Below are positions 52,452-61,935 of a stretch of DNA of 64,000 nucleotides, piece after piece (the first letter of the stretch is position 1; each line of letters starts with the position of its first letter). This stretch comes from JAJDFU01 sp964641965 (GTDB lineage Bacteria; Bacteroidota; Bacteroidia; Chitinophagales; Saprospiraceae), in the NCBI GenBank assembly GCA_964641965.1, contig CAZXLD010000015.1:22997-86996 (forward strand), written 5' to 3'. The position numbers were made by a program, and so were the translations under genes. The notes under the pieces are model-generated. The model saw only the letters and a program-made list of their open reading frames with translations, did no database searches and was not told the DNA's origin.

Positions 52452-53858
52452 ATGCAATACGATGTAACGGTTATCGGATCAGGCCCCGGCGGCTATGTAG
52501 CTGCGATCAGATGTGCCCAATTAGGTCTAAAAACAGCCATCATTGAGCGCTACCCTACGCTGGGAGGGACCTGCCTGAATGTTGGATGTATCCCTTCAAA
52601 AGCCCTGTTAGACTCCTCCGAGCATTTTCATATTGCAGAAGCTCGATTTGCTGAGCATGGAATTGACATCAACAAGCCCAAGGTGAATATGCCGCAAATG
52701 ATCAAGCGGAAAAACGAGGTGGTGGATGCCAACGTCAAAGGGGTGGACTTTTTAATGAAGAAAAATAAAATCACCGTCCACCAGGGTCATGGTACGTTCA
52801 AGGACAAGCATACCATTTCTATTGCCAAAGAGGATGGCAGCAGCGAAGAAATTACCAGTGATAAAGTGATCATTGCCACGGGCTCCAAGCCGATCATGCC
52901 GGCAGATTTTCCATACGACAAACAACGTGTCATTACTTCCACCGAAGCTCTGAATATTGAGGAAGTTCCTAAAAAAATGGTCGTCGTGGGTGGAGGGGTA
53001 ATTGGCCTGGAATTAGGCTCTGTTTTTGCTCGTCTTGGCACCCAGGTAGAGGTGGTAGAATTCATGGATCGCATTTTGCCCGGCATGGATAAAGACTGCG
53101 GGAAAGAGCTTCAACGGTCCATGAAAAAACTAGGTGTCAAGTTTCATACCCGTCACAAGGTCACCGACATCAAGATCAATAAGAAAAGTGTCACGGTTTC
53201 GGTTGAGCCCCGAGATGAAGGGGCGGAAGCTTTCACGCTTAATGTGGACTACTGCCTGGTTTCTATTGGCCGGCGTCCATATACGGATAAGCTGGGTTTG
53301 GAAAATATTGGGGTAGAGACCGACGAAAGGGGCAGGGTGCTGGTCAACGAGTACCTTCAAACCCAAGTAGACAACGTTTATGCCATTGGCGACGTGATCC
53401 GAGGCGCCATGTTGGCACATAAAGCCGAGGAAGAAGGTGTTATGGCAGCGGAAATTATTGCTGGTCAACATCCGCACATCGATTACAATCTCATTCCAAA
53501 TGTGGTGTACACCTGGCCTGAGGTAGCTTCTGTTGGTCAAACCGAGGAGCAACTTAAAGAGGCAGGTATTCCCTACAAATCAGGAAAGTTCCCGATAAAA
53601 GCGCTGGGCCGTGCACGTGCCAGCATGGATTTGGAAGGGATGGTGAAGGTGTTGTCTCATCAGGAAACCGATGAGATCCTGGGCGTTCATATGGTTGGCC
53701 CTAGGGCTGCCGATATGATTGCAGAAGCTGTGGCGCTGATGGAGTTCAGAGCTTCTGCTGAAGATGCGGGGCGGATGAGCCACGCCCACCCTACTTATAC
53801 CGAAGCGATGAAAGAGGCGGCTCTGGCTGCGAGCGAGAATCGGCCTATTCATTTGTAA
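52452..53858 (+). CDS. lpdA: dihydrolipoyl dehydrogenase
   Basis: E3 of the 2-oxoacid dehydrogenase and glycine cleavage complexes. It has 468 residues from the ATG at 52452; the TTG at 52446 is disfavoured. FAD site: VIGSGPGGYVAA. Redox disulfide: GGTCLNVGC (Cys41, Cys46). NAD site: VVGGGVIGLELGSVF. Catalytic C-terminal His in HAHPTYTEAM. The complex partners E1 and E2 are not in the window. Confidence 0.96.
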   Translation: MQYDVTVIGSGPGGYVAAIRCAQLGLKTAIIERYPTLGGTCLNVGCIPSKALLDSSEHFHIAEARFAEHGIDINKPKVNMPQMIKRKNEVVDANVKGVDFLMKKNKITVHQGHGTFKDKHTISIAKEDGSSEEITSDKVIIATGSKPIMPADFPYDKQRVITSTEALNIEEVPKKMVVVGGGVIGLELGSVFARLGTQVEVVEFMDRILPGMDKDCGKELQRSMKKLGVKFHTRHKVTDIKINKKSVTVSVEPRDEGAEAFTLNVDYCLVSIGRRPYTDKLGLENIGVETDERGRVLVNEYLQTQVDNVYAIGDVIRGAMLAHKAEEEGVMAAEIIAGQHPHIDYNLIPNVVYTWPEVASVGQTEEQLKEAGIPYKSGKFPIKALGRARASMDLEGMVKVLSHQETDEILGVHMVGPRAADMIAEAVALMEFRASAEDAGRMSHAHPTYTEAMKEAALAASENRPIHL

Positions 53859-53928
53859 ATCCGAATAGGTGAAATTAAATTGCCCAAACAAAAGGACTAG
53901 CACATTTTACTTAAGATGTTAATCGAAC

Positions 53929-53957
53929 GGGAGGACATGACAAAAGCTAGCCCTCCC
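53929..53957. terminator. weak bidirectional hairpin
   Basis: GGGAGG (53929-53934) pairs with CCTCCC (53952-53957) around a 17-nt loop. T-runs are poor on both sides. It lies between lpdA and the minus-strand genes beyond. Confidence 0.4.
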
Positions 53958-53973
53958 ATTCTCTTGGTTGTAT

Positions 53974-54042
53974 TTAACCTACAGCGATATCAGCAACTAT
54001 GATGAAGCTGGTAACGAATCCGACAATGGTTAAAGTAAACAT
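53974..54042 (-). CDS. possible 22-residue hydrophobic peptide
   Basis: ATG at 54042 opens 22 codons ending TAA; the peptide MFTLTIVGFVTSFIIVADIA plus V-G is one hydrophobic helix. It starts 43 nt after the stop of the 477-residue gene and ends before the 53929 hairpin. With this length it may be chance. No family is recognised. Confidence 0.2.
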   Translation of the reverse strand: MFTLTIVGFVTSFIIVADIAVG

Positions 54043-54085
54043 AGTGAATAGTTTAGTATCCTTTAATTTAAGAATAATCAGGACA

Positions 54086-55519
54086 TCATCCTAATTTCTT
54101 TTCGCTGATCTTCTCTAACAACCAACTCTTTTGGATAGAATTACTTTGTTTGATCTCTTGATCTATTTGAGTCAGATCCTCCTTTTCAAAAGGTTGAACA
54201 AAGGCTACTTTTTTTACTAGTTTAAGTAATAATAGATATTGTTGTTTTATTTCCTTGGAGATACCTTTCTTCCTGCGTAAATATATTCGAAAGGATTCCA
54301 ATAAAGACTCTAGGGAGCGAAATTCATCCATCTCGTAATAAGTCTTCAATAACAACAAACGACTTCCAAGGGAATAAGAAAGATCTCCATATTCTACCCT
54401 GGAAAGTTGTTTGATCACTAAATCAAATTTTCGCTGATGAAAATAGACCTTCGCCAGATTATAGTTGAGTGCGTTTTCTTGTTCTTTTTGGGGAATTTTA
54501 GGGGTAAATTTTTGAATAAAGTCTTCAACCCATGTATATTCCTTGACTTGCAAGCCAACTGTAATTATATTCCGATAAAAGGCAAAACTCAATTTTCCAT
54601 CTTCCAGAATTATTTCTTTTGAGATCCCTATTTTAAAAAGATCAAACAATTCGTGAAAAAAATAGGCGTCACCTTTATTGATTTTGGTATTGATACAATA
54701 ATTATAAAGGTGAATGAACAGAGCCTTCTGGTCTTTAGAAGAAAATACTTGCAATTTTATTGTAAGTAAATGTTTTAGCCTTTGATAAGACTCTTCTTGC
54801 GATGAGGAATCATGCAATTTGATTACCAGATAATACGCATTGATCAATGGGTGTTGTAAAACCTCTGATTGGAATAACCATTGTTCGATTTCCGGAGTAA
54901 TAGTCTTAGAGGGTTGGGAACTATCCATGCCCTTATATCTAGTGTAGTCAAGGTAATCCCCGATAAATCTCAACTTTTCCAGAGCGAAGAAAAAGTCGAG
55001 TTTTTTGTCTGCTTCTTCCAGGCCTCTAAGGCTGCTTACAAAATTGGATAGTTTTTCCTCCTGTTCGTGCCGAATCTTGAAGAACAGATATTGTTGGTAG
55101 AAATCCTCAGCATCCAGTTTTTCTTTCTTATGGAGTAAGCTATTCTGCTTTTTTGCAATACTATGAAATTGTTTAGTGAGCGACCGCTCGGAAAGAGATC
55201 CCAGCAACTCATTTCCAACTTTCTCTTTGCTGGAATGCCATTTTTCAAGGGCGATAAACTGATAAAACAACTGGATTAACTCGGAGAATAGCCTGCGCAA
55301 CTGTAAATCATCATAAGGCCTTTCCTTATACAACGATTCCCAAACATCTGGTTTAGTGAGTTGTTCTTTATTCGGATTCAAAGAAGGCAAGATCAAGTCA
55401 AGCAAAGAAACGAGTTCATGTTTTTCACAGAAATAAGGAGATAAAACAAAGGTTTTAAACTTTCGCAGAGAGTTCGCATCCAAAGATCGGAGTAAATAAA
55501 TGAGTTTGGGACTAGGCAT
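54086..55519 (-). CDS. conserved helical protein of unknown function
   Basis: A 477-residue protein I cannot assign. It is rich in Leu, Lys, Phe and Tyr and almost entirely alpha-helical. It begins MPSPKLIYLLRSLDANSLRK and continues FKTFVLSPYF, an opening I associate with an expanded Saprospiria family. TPR-like repeats are suggested near the C-terminus (ALNYNLAKVYFHQRKFDLVI). There is no signal peptide or TM helix, so it is cytoplasmic. Base composition is more AT-rich than the neighbours, which may mean acquisition or relaxed selection. It is divergent from a T9SS cargo gene. Confidence 0.75.
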   Translation of the reverse strand: MPSPKLIYLLRSLDANSLRKFKTFVLSPYFCEKHELVSLLDLILPSLNPNKEQLTKPDVWESLYKERPYDDLQLRRLFSELIQLFYQFIALEKWHSSKEKVGNELLGSLSERSLTKQFHSIAKKQNSLLHKKEKLDAEDFYQQYLFFKIRHEQEEKLSNFVSSLRGLEEADKKLDFFFALEKLRFIGDYLDYTRYKGMDSSQPSKTITPEIEQWLFQSEVLQHPLINAYYLVIKLHDSSSQEESYQRLKHLLTIKLQVFSSKDQKALFIHLYNYCINTKINKGDAYFFHELFDLFKIGISKEIILEDGKLSFAFYRNIITVGLQVKEYTWVEDFIQKFTPKIPQKEQENALNYNLAKVYFHQRKFDLVIKQLSRVEYGDLSYSLGSRLLLLKTYYEMDEFRSLESLLESFRIYLRRKKGISKEIKQQYLLLLKLVKKVAFVQPFEKEDLTQIDQEIKQSNSIQKSWLLEKISEKKLG

Positions 55520-55684
55520 TGGCTCTAGGCTTTTCCAGACAAATTATTGAGAAAGCGTACATTAATAATTGTTTTTCAAATAATTGTACAATCATAGTGA
55601 ATTACTTTGAGTTGACAAATCCCGATAACTGTGCTTTCAAAAATGTAGATTAGTGCTTAACTAGAATGACATAAACTAATCCTG

Positions 55685-57064
55685 ATGAATCGTTTCTTCC
55701 TATTCTTCCTATTTATCTGTGCAAGTTCAATTTGCACTTCTCTTAGAAGCCAAGCCTGCGAGAGCATGATCAAGTTTGCATTTGCAGACGAGAAGAAGGT
55801 CGTGATTTACAATATGAGTACCGGTTACGATCAGGTACAATGGGATTTAGGAGATGGAGAAGTTCATCACTTCAGTAACGATGCAGTAGTAGTAGATTAT
55901 GCCGAGTTTCCTGTTACAGTTTGCCTGACTATAACTAACGAAGCAGGTTGTTCAGATCAATCTTGTGTCGAAATTTACCCCGGTTCACCAGATGATATTT
56001 GCCAAACTACTGATTGTATCTGGCCAGGCGATATGGATGGCGATGGGAAAGCGAATAATTATGATCTGTTGCGCCTGGGTTTTGGAATTGAGGAATTGGG
56101 AACACCCAGGACCCATTTTCCCATTGCTGACGACTCCATAGCTTGGTTGCCTTCATTTGGCGAAGATTGGTCCCTAGAGTTTATGGGAACAAACTTTAAG
56201 CATTTTGATGCAAATGGAAACGGGGTCATCGAAGAAAAAGATAAAGAGGCTATCCTTTACAATTATGATCCCGATTTCGATTTTCAGACCATTCAAGATT
56301 CAGATGGTCCGAAAGTCTATTTGGAATTCCAGGACAGTTCTATTCAAATAGGTCCAGGTGCCAATGAAAAAGTTCATGTAGACCTCCAGATAAGATTAGG
56401 TACTTTTGATTTTCCAGTTACCAATATCCAGGGAATTGCTTTTTCAATAGATTATCCAAACAGTATTGTAGAACCTGGATCCGCAAGAGCATTTTATCCG
56501 GATACCTCATTTTTTGGTCGTTCGGAAGAAGTGATCACGATTCAGAAGGACCTTTTTTCTTCTAGCCTGGGCAGACTTGATCTAGGTTTAAGTAGGCGGT
56601 CGGGCAGAGAGATCACCGGTTTTGGCACCATTTTTACTACTTCCTTTGTTGTGATCAGTGACATTGCTATCGGAAAGGGAGTCAATTCAATCCCATTTGA
56701 GGTCTCCATTTCAAAGGTCGCCCTGGTCAATAATCAAGGTCAATTAGTTCCCGTACAGCTTGAAAGTGTCCCTGCAAGCATTGATCTCCAAATAGGGACG
56801 ATCACCTCCACCCGACCCAATCCAACGCTAAACAACAAGCTTCAACTCTTCCCCAATCCAACTTCCAGCCTGACTCGATTGCAATGGACCGACCTACAGC
56901 CAGAATGGATTCAGGTTACCGATGCCTTAGGCAAAGTAGTGCTCCGCCAACAGGCTAATAGTGACTATCTGGATCTGGATACCCGTGGGTGGGGAAGTGG
57001 CCTGTATTTGGTCCAAATTGGTACCTCCGATGGAACAGCCACCAAACGATTAATGGTCCGATAA
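55685..57064 (+). CDS. T9SS cargo protein with PKD, dockerin-like and cohesin-like parts
   Basis: A 459-residue secreted protein. Signal peptide 1-24 (R-S-Q-A). A PKD-like domain (QVQWDLGDGEVHHF) follows. Two EF-hand/dockerin-like calcium loops come next: GDMDGDGKANNYDLLRLG and HFDANGNGVIEEKDKEAI. A beta-sandwich resembling cohesin begins VYLEFQDSSIQIG and includes NIQGIAFSIDYPNSIVEPG. The type A sorting domain (LFPNPTSSLTRL, then GLYLVQI) directs T9SS export. Having both dockerin-like and cohesin-like modules in one chain suggests surface assembly. Confidence 0.82.
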   Translation: MNRFFLFFLFICASSICTSLRSQACESMIKFAFADEKKVVIYNMSTGYDQVQWDLGDGEVHHFSNDAVVVDYAEFPVTVCLTITNEAGCSDQSCVEIYPGSPDDICQTTDCIWPGDMDGDGKANNYDLLRLGFGIEELGTPRTHFPIADDSIAWLPSFGEDWSLEFMGTNFKHFDANGNGVIEEKDKEAILYNYDPDFDFQTIQDSDGPKVYLEFQDSSIQIGPGANEKVHVDLQIRLGTFDFPVTNIQGIAFSIDYPNSIVEPGSARAFYPDTSFFGRSEEVITIQKDLFSSSLGRLDLGLSRRSGREITGFGTIFTTSFVVISDIAIGKGVNSIPFEVSISKVALVNNQGQLVPVQLESVPASIDLQIGTITSTRPNPTLNNKLQLFPNPTSSLTRLQWTDLQPEWIQVTDALGKVVLRQQANSDYLDLDTRGWGSGLYLVQIGTSDGTATKRLMVR

Positions 57065-57071
57065 AACGGAG

Positions 57072-57737
57072 CTATTTACCGGCAACTACGATCACGATTT
57101 CGCCCTTGGTAACGCCATCGGTCGCATAATAGTCAGCTAATTCGGAAAGGCTACCCGGCCTAACTTCTTCGTGCAGCTTTGATATTTCTCTGCAGACACA
57201 AGCCTGCCGATCTTCACCGCAGTACTCGGCTAATTGCTGTAGGGCTTTAATTAGTCGGTAGGGCGACTCATACAAGATAAACGTGTATGGCAGCTCCGAC
57301 AGATAGACCAACCTCGTTTGCCTCCCTTTCTTCTGAGGCAAAAACCCCTCGAAAAAAAAACGATCCGAAGGCAGTCCGGACGCTACCAATGCCGGCACAA
57401 AAGCGGTAGCACCAGGCAGCGCTTGAACACCAACGCCTGCCATGTGGCAAGCTCTGGCTAAAAGGAAACCCGGATCAGAAATTCCTGGCGTCCCAGCATC
57501 GGAAACCAGGGCCATCTGCTTTCCGCTCGCAAGCTCTCGAACAATTGACTCAATGGATTTGTGCTCATTGTGCGCATGGAAACTGCGCATGGACGTGTTT
57601 ATGTTAAAATGCTTAAGCAGCTTTCCCGTATTGCGGGTGTCCTCCGCTAAAATAAGATCAACTTCCTTGAGAACCCGAATTGCCCGGAAGGTCATATCTT
57701 CTAAATTGCCAACGGGAGTGGGCACCAGGAAAAGCAT
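57072..57737 (-). CDS. rsmI: 16S rRNA 2'-O-ribose C1402 methyltransferase
   Basis: Methylates the 2'-OH of C1402 in 16S rRNA. It has 221 residues of the tetrapyrrole-methylase fold: LFLVPTPVGNLEDMTFRAI, LAEDTRNTGKLL, ALVSDAGTPGISDPG, ALPGATAFVPALVASGLP and YESPYRLIKAL. It lies 9 nt after purS in the same direction, the last of a three-gene run. Confidence 0.96.
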   Translation of the reverse strand: MLFLVPTPVGNLEDMTFRAIRVLKEVDLILAEDTRNTGKLLKHFNINTSMRSFHAHNEHKSIESIVRELASGKQMALVSDAGTPGISDPGFLLARACHMAGVGVQALPGATAFVPALVASGLPSDRFFFEGFLPQKKGRQTRLVYLSELPYTFILYESPYRLIKALQQLAEYCGEDRQACVCREISKLHEEVRPGSLSELADYYATDGVTKGEIVIVVAGK

Positions 57738-57746
57738 GCATTCGAT

Positions 57747-58004
57747 TTATTCGCCCACCTGATCCACCGTAAAGGTGTAGGTTTCCATAATTACATTGGC
57801 CAACAGTTTTCGACAGGCTTCATCTACTTTGGCCTTTGCCTCCGTTTCATTTTCGGCTTCTACCGTCATGCTCACATGCTTTCCGATCCGAACTTGCCCA
57901 ACCCCGTGAATATCCAGATTCACCATATTTTTCTCCACTGTTTTACCTTGAGGGTCCAACAGTTCCTGGTGGGGCATAACATCAATTTCCGCCTGGTATT
58001 TCAT
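57747..58004 (-). CDS. purS: phosphoribosylformylglycinamidine synthase subunit PurS
   Basis: The small subunit that bridges PurL and PurQ in the fourth step of purine synthesis. It has 85 residues. LLDPQGKTVEKNM, VRIGKHVSMTVE and KLLANVIMETYTF match PurS. It overlaps pssA by 23 nt and is followed by rsmI after 9 nt. PurL and PurQ are not in the window. Confidence 0.93.
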   Translation of the reverse strand: MKYQAEIDVMPHQELLDPQGKTVEKNMVNLDIHGVGQVRIGKHVSMTVEAENETEAKAKVDEACRKLLANVIMETYTFTVDQVGE

Positions 58005-58704
58005 CGGACTGATTTGATTTAAAAATAAGGGAAAGAAGAATATACAAAAGGATGGTGCCTACTAATCCAGCTTCTCTAAGCCACGTGATGAGTAAGACCG
58101 CCGAAAGCACGAAGATAATTCGAATCTGGTTTCCCTCCCAGTTCAGGCTTTTGAATTTCAAGCTGAACAAAGGAAGCTCCGATACCAGCAATGCACTTAC
58201 CGTTCCAATCACGGGATACAAGACAAACGGCGAAGTAATCCAATTGCCTAAGGAGAAAGTGTTAAAGGTGGATATCATTAGAAGTCCAATCGCTAATAGA
58301 GCAGATGCTGGAGTAGGTAAACCCAAAAATCCATCTTCTTGCCTAGTATCCAGATTAAACTTGGCCAGTCGGACCGCTGAAGCCAAGGTTACCAAGAAGG
58401 CTGGAATAGCCCACGGATCCAGACTGCCAGACCCTAACCCATTGGATGCTAGTAAAATGTAATAGATCAGCCCAGGTATTACCCCAAACGACACCATATC
58501 TGCCAGTGAATCCAGTTGTTTTCCAATAGAAGATTGGACCTTAAGTAAACGGGCTGCCATCCCATCTAACAAGTCCGCCAAACCAGCTCCTGCCAACAAC
58601 CAACAAGCAGTAATATGATTACCTAGCAATAACTGGATAATGGCTAACGATCCTAGTAAAAGGTTAAGTAGCGTTATACTGTTGGGAATCTGCTGTCGAA
58701 ACAT
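57982..58704 (-). CDS. pssA: CDP-diacylglycerol-serine O-phosphatidyltransferase
   Basis: Makes phosphatidylserine. It has 240 residues with six or so TM helices. The CDP-alcohol phosphotransferase motif is DGMAARLL, then GKQLDSLADMVSFGV, with all the expected aspartates. PNSITLLNLLLG is the usual start. A decarboxylase gene (psd), often adjacent, is not here. It is divergent from a T9SS cargo gene. Confidence 0.94.
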   Translation of the reverse strand: MFRQQIPNSITLLNLLLGSLAIIQLLLGNHITACWLLAGAGLADLLDGMAARLLKVQSSIGKQLDSLADMVSFGVIPGLIYYILLASNGLGSGSLDPWAIPAFLVTLASAVRLAKFNLDTRQEDGFLGLPTPASALLAIGLLMISTFNTFSLGNWITSPFVLYPVIGTVSALLVSELPLFSLKFKSLNWEGNQIRIIFVLSAVLLITWLREAGLVGTILLYILLSLIFKSNQSDEIPGGN

Positions 58705-58920
58705 GTGCCAATAGCTCTAACCCCAATATTATGATTTAATCCGAAACAAGGTAAAAGACCTTTTGCACTACCTTTTACCAATCAAATGGGTGAGAGGCCC
58801 AACGATTTTTGCCACGCATCCGTCATCCGCAGTAGAGGGAAGCCATTTTTAGTAGCGCTTTACCTGCTGAAGTCGTTATTTTAAATGCACCATTTCGAAA
58901 CAAAGCACCGGATAATCCCC

Positions 58921-61900
58921 ATGAAATCAAGTACCTGGTCCAGTTCCTGTTCTCCGATCACAATTGTGTGCATTGGCACTTTATGGATCCTAACTGCATA
59001 CAGCTCGTGGGGGCAGGTAGCTGCCTGTACGCAAGCCATACCCATAGAGCTTAGTAATGGAGTTTGGTGTTCCCGGACAGGCCAATTTTCCAATCAAAAC
59101 TCAGATTTGGCTGATTTGAGCGCGTTTTGCTTCCAAGGCCCCGGGTTCGACCAATGGTTCTCATTTGTCCCTACTTCCACAGACGTGGTCATTAATATTA
59201 TTGGTAATGCCGGCCAAGCTTCAGGAGGTACATTAACCCTTCCCGAGGTGGCCCTTTACAGTGGAAGCTGTTCTGAATTTCAGGAGTTGCAATGTGAATC
59301 CGATGTGGGCGGTCGAAACATTGTGGAACTGTATAAAGGTGGGCTGGAAATTGGAGTGACTCATTACATTCAGGTGCAGGCCCGAAACCAAAATCGTGGT
59401 TCCTTTCAGATTTGTGTGGAAAATTTTAATGCCCCTGCTCTTCCGGGTTCCGATTGTTTTTCCGCAGCCTGGCTTTGCAATACCGAGTCTTTTAGTGTGG
59501 ACAATGTCGTAGGTGGTGGAACACTTCCGGATGAAGCCGCTAATTCCAGCTGTCTGGGGGGCTTGGGTGGAAATTCAGAATCGAATTCAACCTGGTTCGC
59601 CTGGACGGCAAGCAACGACGGCCTCTTGGAGTTTACCCTAAGCCCGAACAACCCAGCTGATGATCTTGATTTCGTGCTTTACGAAATTGAGACCAATGGA
59701 ACGGATTGTCAATCAAAAGTTCAACAGAGGTGCATGGCTGCTGGAGATTTTATATTCCCGAGTCCGTGTATGGGGCCAACCGGTCTCAGAAGTGGAAATT
59801 TTGATACAGAGGAAGCAGCGGGCTGTGCCGCCGGCCAAAATAATTTCCTGGCTCCTCTTCAATTGGAAAGGGGCAAGAGTTATGCACTTCTGGTCAATAA
59901 TTTTACTTCAACAGGAAATGGCTTTTCTGTCAGCTTTGGCGGAACAGCGACCTTCGAAGGCCCTCAGGCTGATTTTACCACAGATGCTCCTGATTTTTCG
60001 GTCTGTGTGGGACAACCCATTACTTTTACCAATCAATCCTCAATTCCTGGCGAGCAAATTTCGGATTGGCTTTGGAGCTTTGGTTCTTTTGCTAGCTTGG
60101 CATCAGCCAATACCGAGGGCCCACACACCGTACAATTCAATAGAGCAGGAGAGTATCCTGTCGTATTGAGAATTACCAACGAGCGAGGATGTATTGTAAC
60201 AGCCATTAAAACCGTGCGTGTAGAATGCTGTCCAGATCACTTTTCGGTCGATCCTTTAATTACGCCCACTACCTGTCCAATGGACAGTACCGGTGCCATT
60301 GCCCTTACGGTCTCCAACCCTTTTAATCCATTTTCTTATTCTTGGGATAATGGAATCCAGGCGGCATCTTTATCTGATCTCCCCATGGGGGATTACGCCG
60401 TTACCATATCCGACCAGGCTGGTTGTGATACAACATTAACATACACCGTTTCAGGTCCTCCCGCACTTGATGTGGATACAATCCTTCAAGCACCTACCTG
60501 CAACGGTGGAACTGATGGGGAAATCGAATTAGTCGTTTCAGGGGCCTCTTCCCCTTTTGAATTCAGCTTTGAGAATGGCTCTTTTTTACCGCAGAATAGT
60601 TGGGATAACCTCTCGGTAGGGGAGTATTCGATCCGCATACGGGACGGAAATGGTTGCCTGTGGGAAGAACGCATCCCATTGAGAGAACTTGAGCTCGTCC
60701 TTGATCCTGCTATCGCAGCTGTTCAACCCCCATCCTGTACCGGTTTTTCGAATGGGATCATTGAAGCTGTTGTTGCCAATGGAGAAGCACCTTTTCAATT
60801 TATTTGGCAAAATGGAATCGGATCCCGCTTTGAAAGTCGGATAGAAAACCTCTCAGCAGGGACCTATCAGCTCGAAGTGGAAGATGCCAATCTATGCAGA
60901 GGCACATTTTCTTTCGAACTGGTCGAGCCCGACCCAATAGCCAGCACAATTGCGGTTATACCGGTCAGTTGTTTTCAGGGGGATGATGGCACGCTCACTG
61001 CCTCTCCATCCGGAGGAACTGGTACTTATTCGTTTCAGTGGAACAACAATCCAGGGGATAGTACAGTCACCGGTTTGACAGCAGGTACATACTCACTCTT
61101 CATCCTGGATGACAACAATTGCCAGTTTGATACTACAGTTCAGGTTCCACAGCCGCCCATATTGGAGGCCGGAATATTATCTACTTCTGGCTTGGTCTGT
61201 TTCGGCGATTCTAATGGGGTAATTTCTATTGAAGGCATTGGAGGTGTTCCACCCTATTTATTCAGGCTGGACAATGCACCACTTTCACCTTTCACACAAT
61301 TTAGCGGCCTTTCACCTGGGAGGTATACCGTAGTTGTGCAGGATGCAAATGGATGTGAAAGCTCCACGCCAGTCACGCTTTCTGAAGCCAATCCCTTTCT
61401 GTTAAATGCTATTGAAGACCAGGAAATTGAACTTGGATTTTCAGTTAGCTTAAATGCTATTCCCAGCGAATTTGCTACAGGCTTTCAATGGTCCCCAACT
61501 GATTCGCTCTCCTGCCTTGACTGCCCAAACCCGATTGCATCACCAACGCAAAGGACCACCTACCGGGTACAAGCTACCAATTCAATAGGATGTGTAGCAG
61601 AGGATTCGATCACCGTTTTTGTAATAAAATCCAGGCCAATATTCGCTCCTACTTCCTTCTCCCCTAATGACGATGGCAGTAACGATTTTTTCACGATATA
61701 TGGCGGGGTTGCTGCTCGACAAATATTAAACCTGAGCATTTATGACCGCTGGGGTAATCGGGTATTTAAACAAGAAAACTTGGAGCTTGGGCGCGAAGTA
61801 CGAGGATGGGATGGCAGCTGGAAAGGCAAGGATCTGGCACCTGGCACCTATATCTATGTGGCCGAAATACTATTTATTGACGGAGGCATTGAACGTTTTC

Positions 61901-61926
61901 AGGGTGAAGTAAACCTGTTGCGCTAA
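58921..61926 (+). CDS. large T9SS cargo protein with five SprB repeats and CHU_C domain
   Basis: A secreted adhesin-like protein of about 1000 residues. Start at ATG 58921 gives a good signal peptide (cut near W-G-Q); 58885 is an alternative. Two pre-peptidase-like beta domains are followed by a PKD domain. Five SprB-type repeats come next, each of about 75 residues, recognisable by T/S-C-x4-D/S-G-x-I and L-x-x-G-x-Y-x-V (TCPMDSTGAI, TCNGGTDGEI, SCTGFSNGII, SCFQGDDGTL, VCFGDSNGVI). An Ig-like domain and the gliding-associated type B domain (PTSFSPNDDGSNDFF, then YDRWGNRVF) end it. Confidence 0.87.
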   Translation: MKSSTWSSSCSPITIVCIGTLWILTAYSSWGQVAACTQAIPIELSNGVWCSRTGQFSNQNSDLADLSAFCFQGPGFDQWFSFVPTSTDVVINIIGNAGQASGGTLTLPEVALYSGSCSEFQELQCESDVGGRNIVELYKGGLEIGVTHYIQVQARNQNRGSFQICVENFNAPALPGSDCFSAAWLCNTESFSVDNVVGGGTLPDEAANSSCLGGLGGNSESNSTWFAWTASNDGLLEFTLSPNNPADDLDFVLYEIETNGTDCQSKVQQRCMAAGDFIFPSPCMGPTGLRSGNFDTEEAAGCAAGQNNFLAPLQLERGKSYALLVNNFTSTGNGFSVSFGGTATFEGPQADFTTDAPDFSVCVGQPITFTNQSSIPGEQISDWLWSFGSFASLASANTEGPHTVQFNRAGEYPVVLRITNERGCIVTAIKTVRVECCPDHFSVDPLITPTTCPMDSTGAIALTVSNPFNPFSYSWDNGIQAASLSDLPMGDYAVTISDQAGCDTTLTYTVSGPPALDVDTILQAPTCNGGTDGEIELVVSGASSPFEFSFENGSFLPQNSWDNLSVGEYSIRIRDGNGCLWEERIPLRELELVLDPAIAAVQPPSCTGFSNGIIEAVVANGEAPFQFIWQNGIGSRFESRIENLSAGTYQLEVEDANLCRGTFSFELVEPDPIASTIAVIPVSCFQGDDGTLTASPSGGTGTYSFQWNNNPGDSTVTGLTAGTYSLFILDDNNCQFDTTVQVPQPPILEAGILSTSGLVCFGDSNGVISIEGIGGVPPYLFRLDNAPLSPFTQFSGLSPGRYTVVVQDANGCESSTPVTLSEANPFLLNAIEDQEIELGFSVSLNAIPSEFATGFQWSPTDSLSCLDCPNPIASPTQRTTYRVQATNSIGCVAEDSITVFVIKSRPIFAPTSFSPNDDGSNDFFTIYGGVAARQILNLSIYDRWGNRVFKQENLELGREVRGWDGSWKGKDLAPGTYIYVAEILFIDGGIERFQGEVNLLR

Positions 61927-61935
61927 CTTTGCCCT

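Noticed and set aside
60240..61400. Repeated DNA in the large cargo gene as a possible tandem repeat array
   Set aside because: The repeats are visible only at protein level (SprB repeats); nucleotide identity between units is low.
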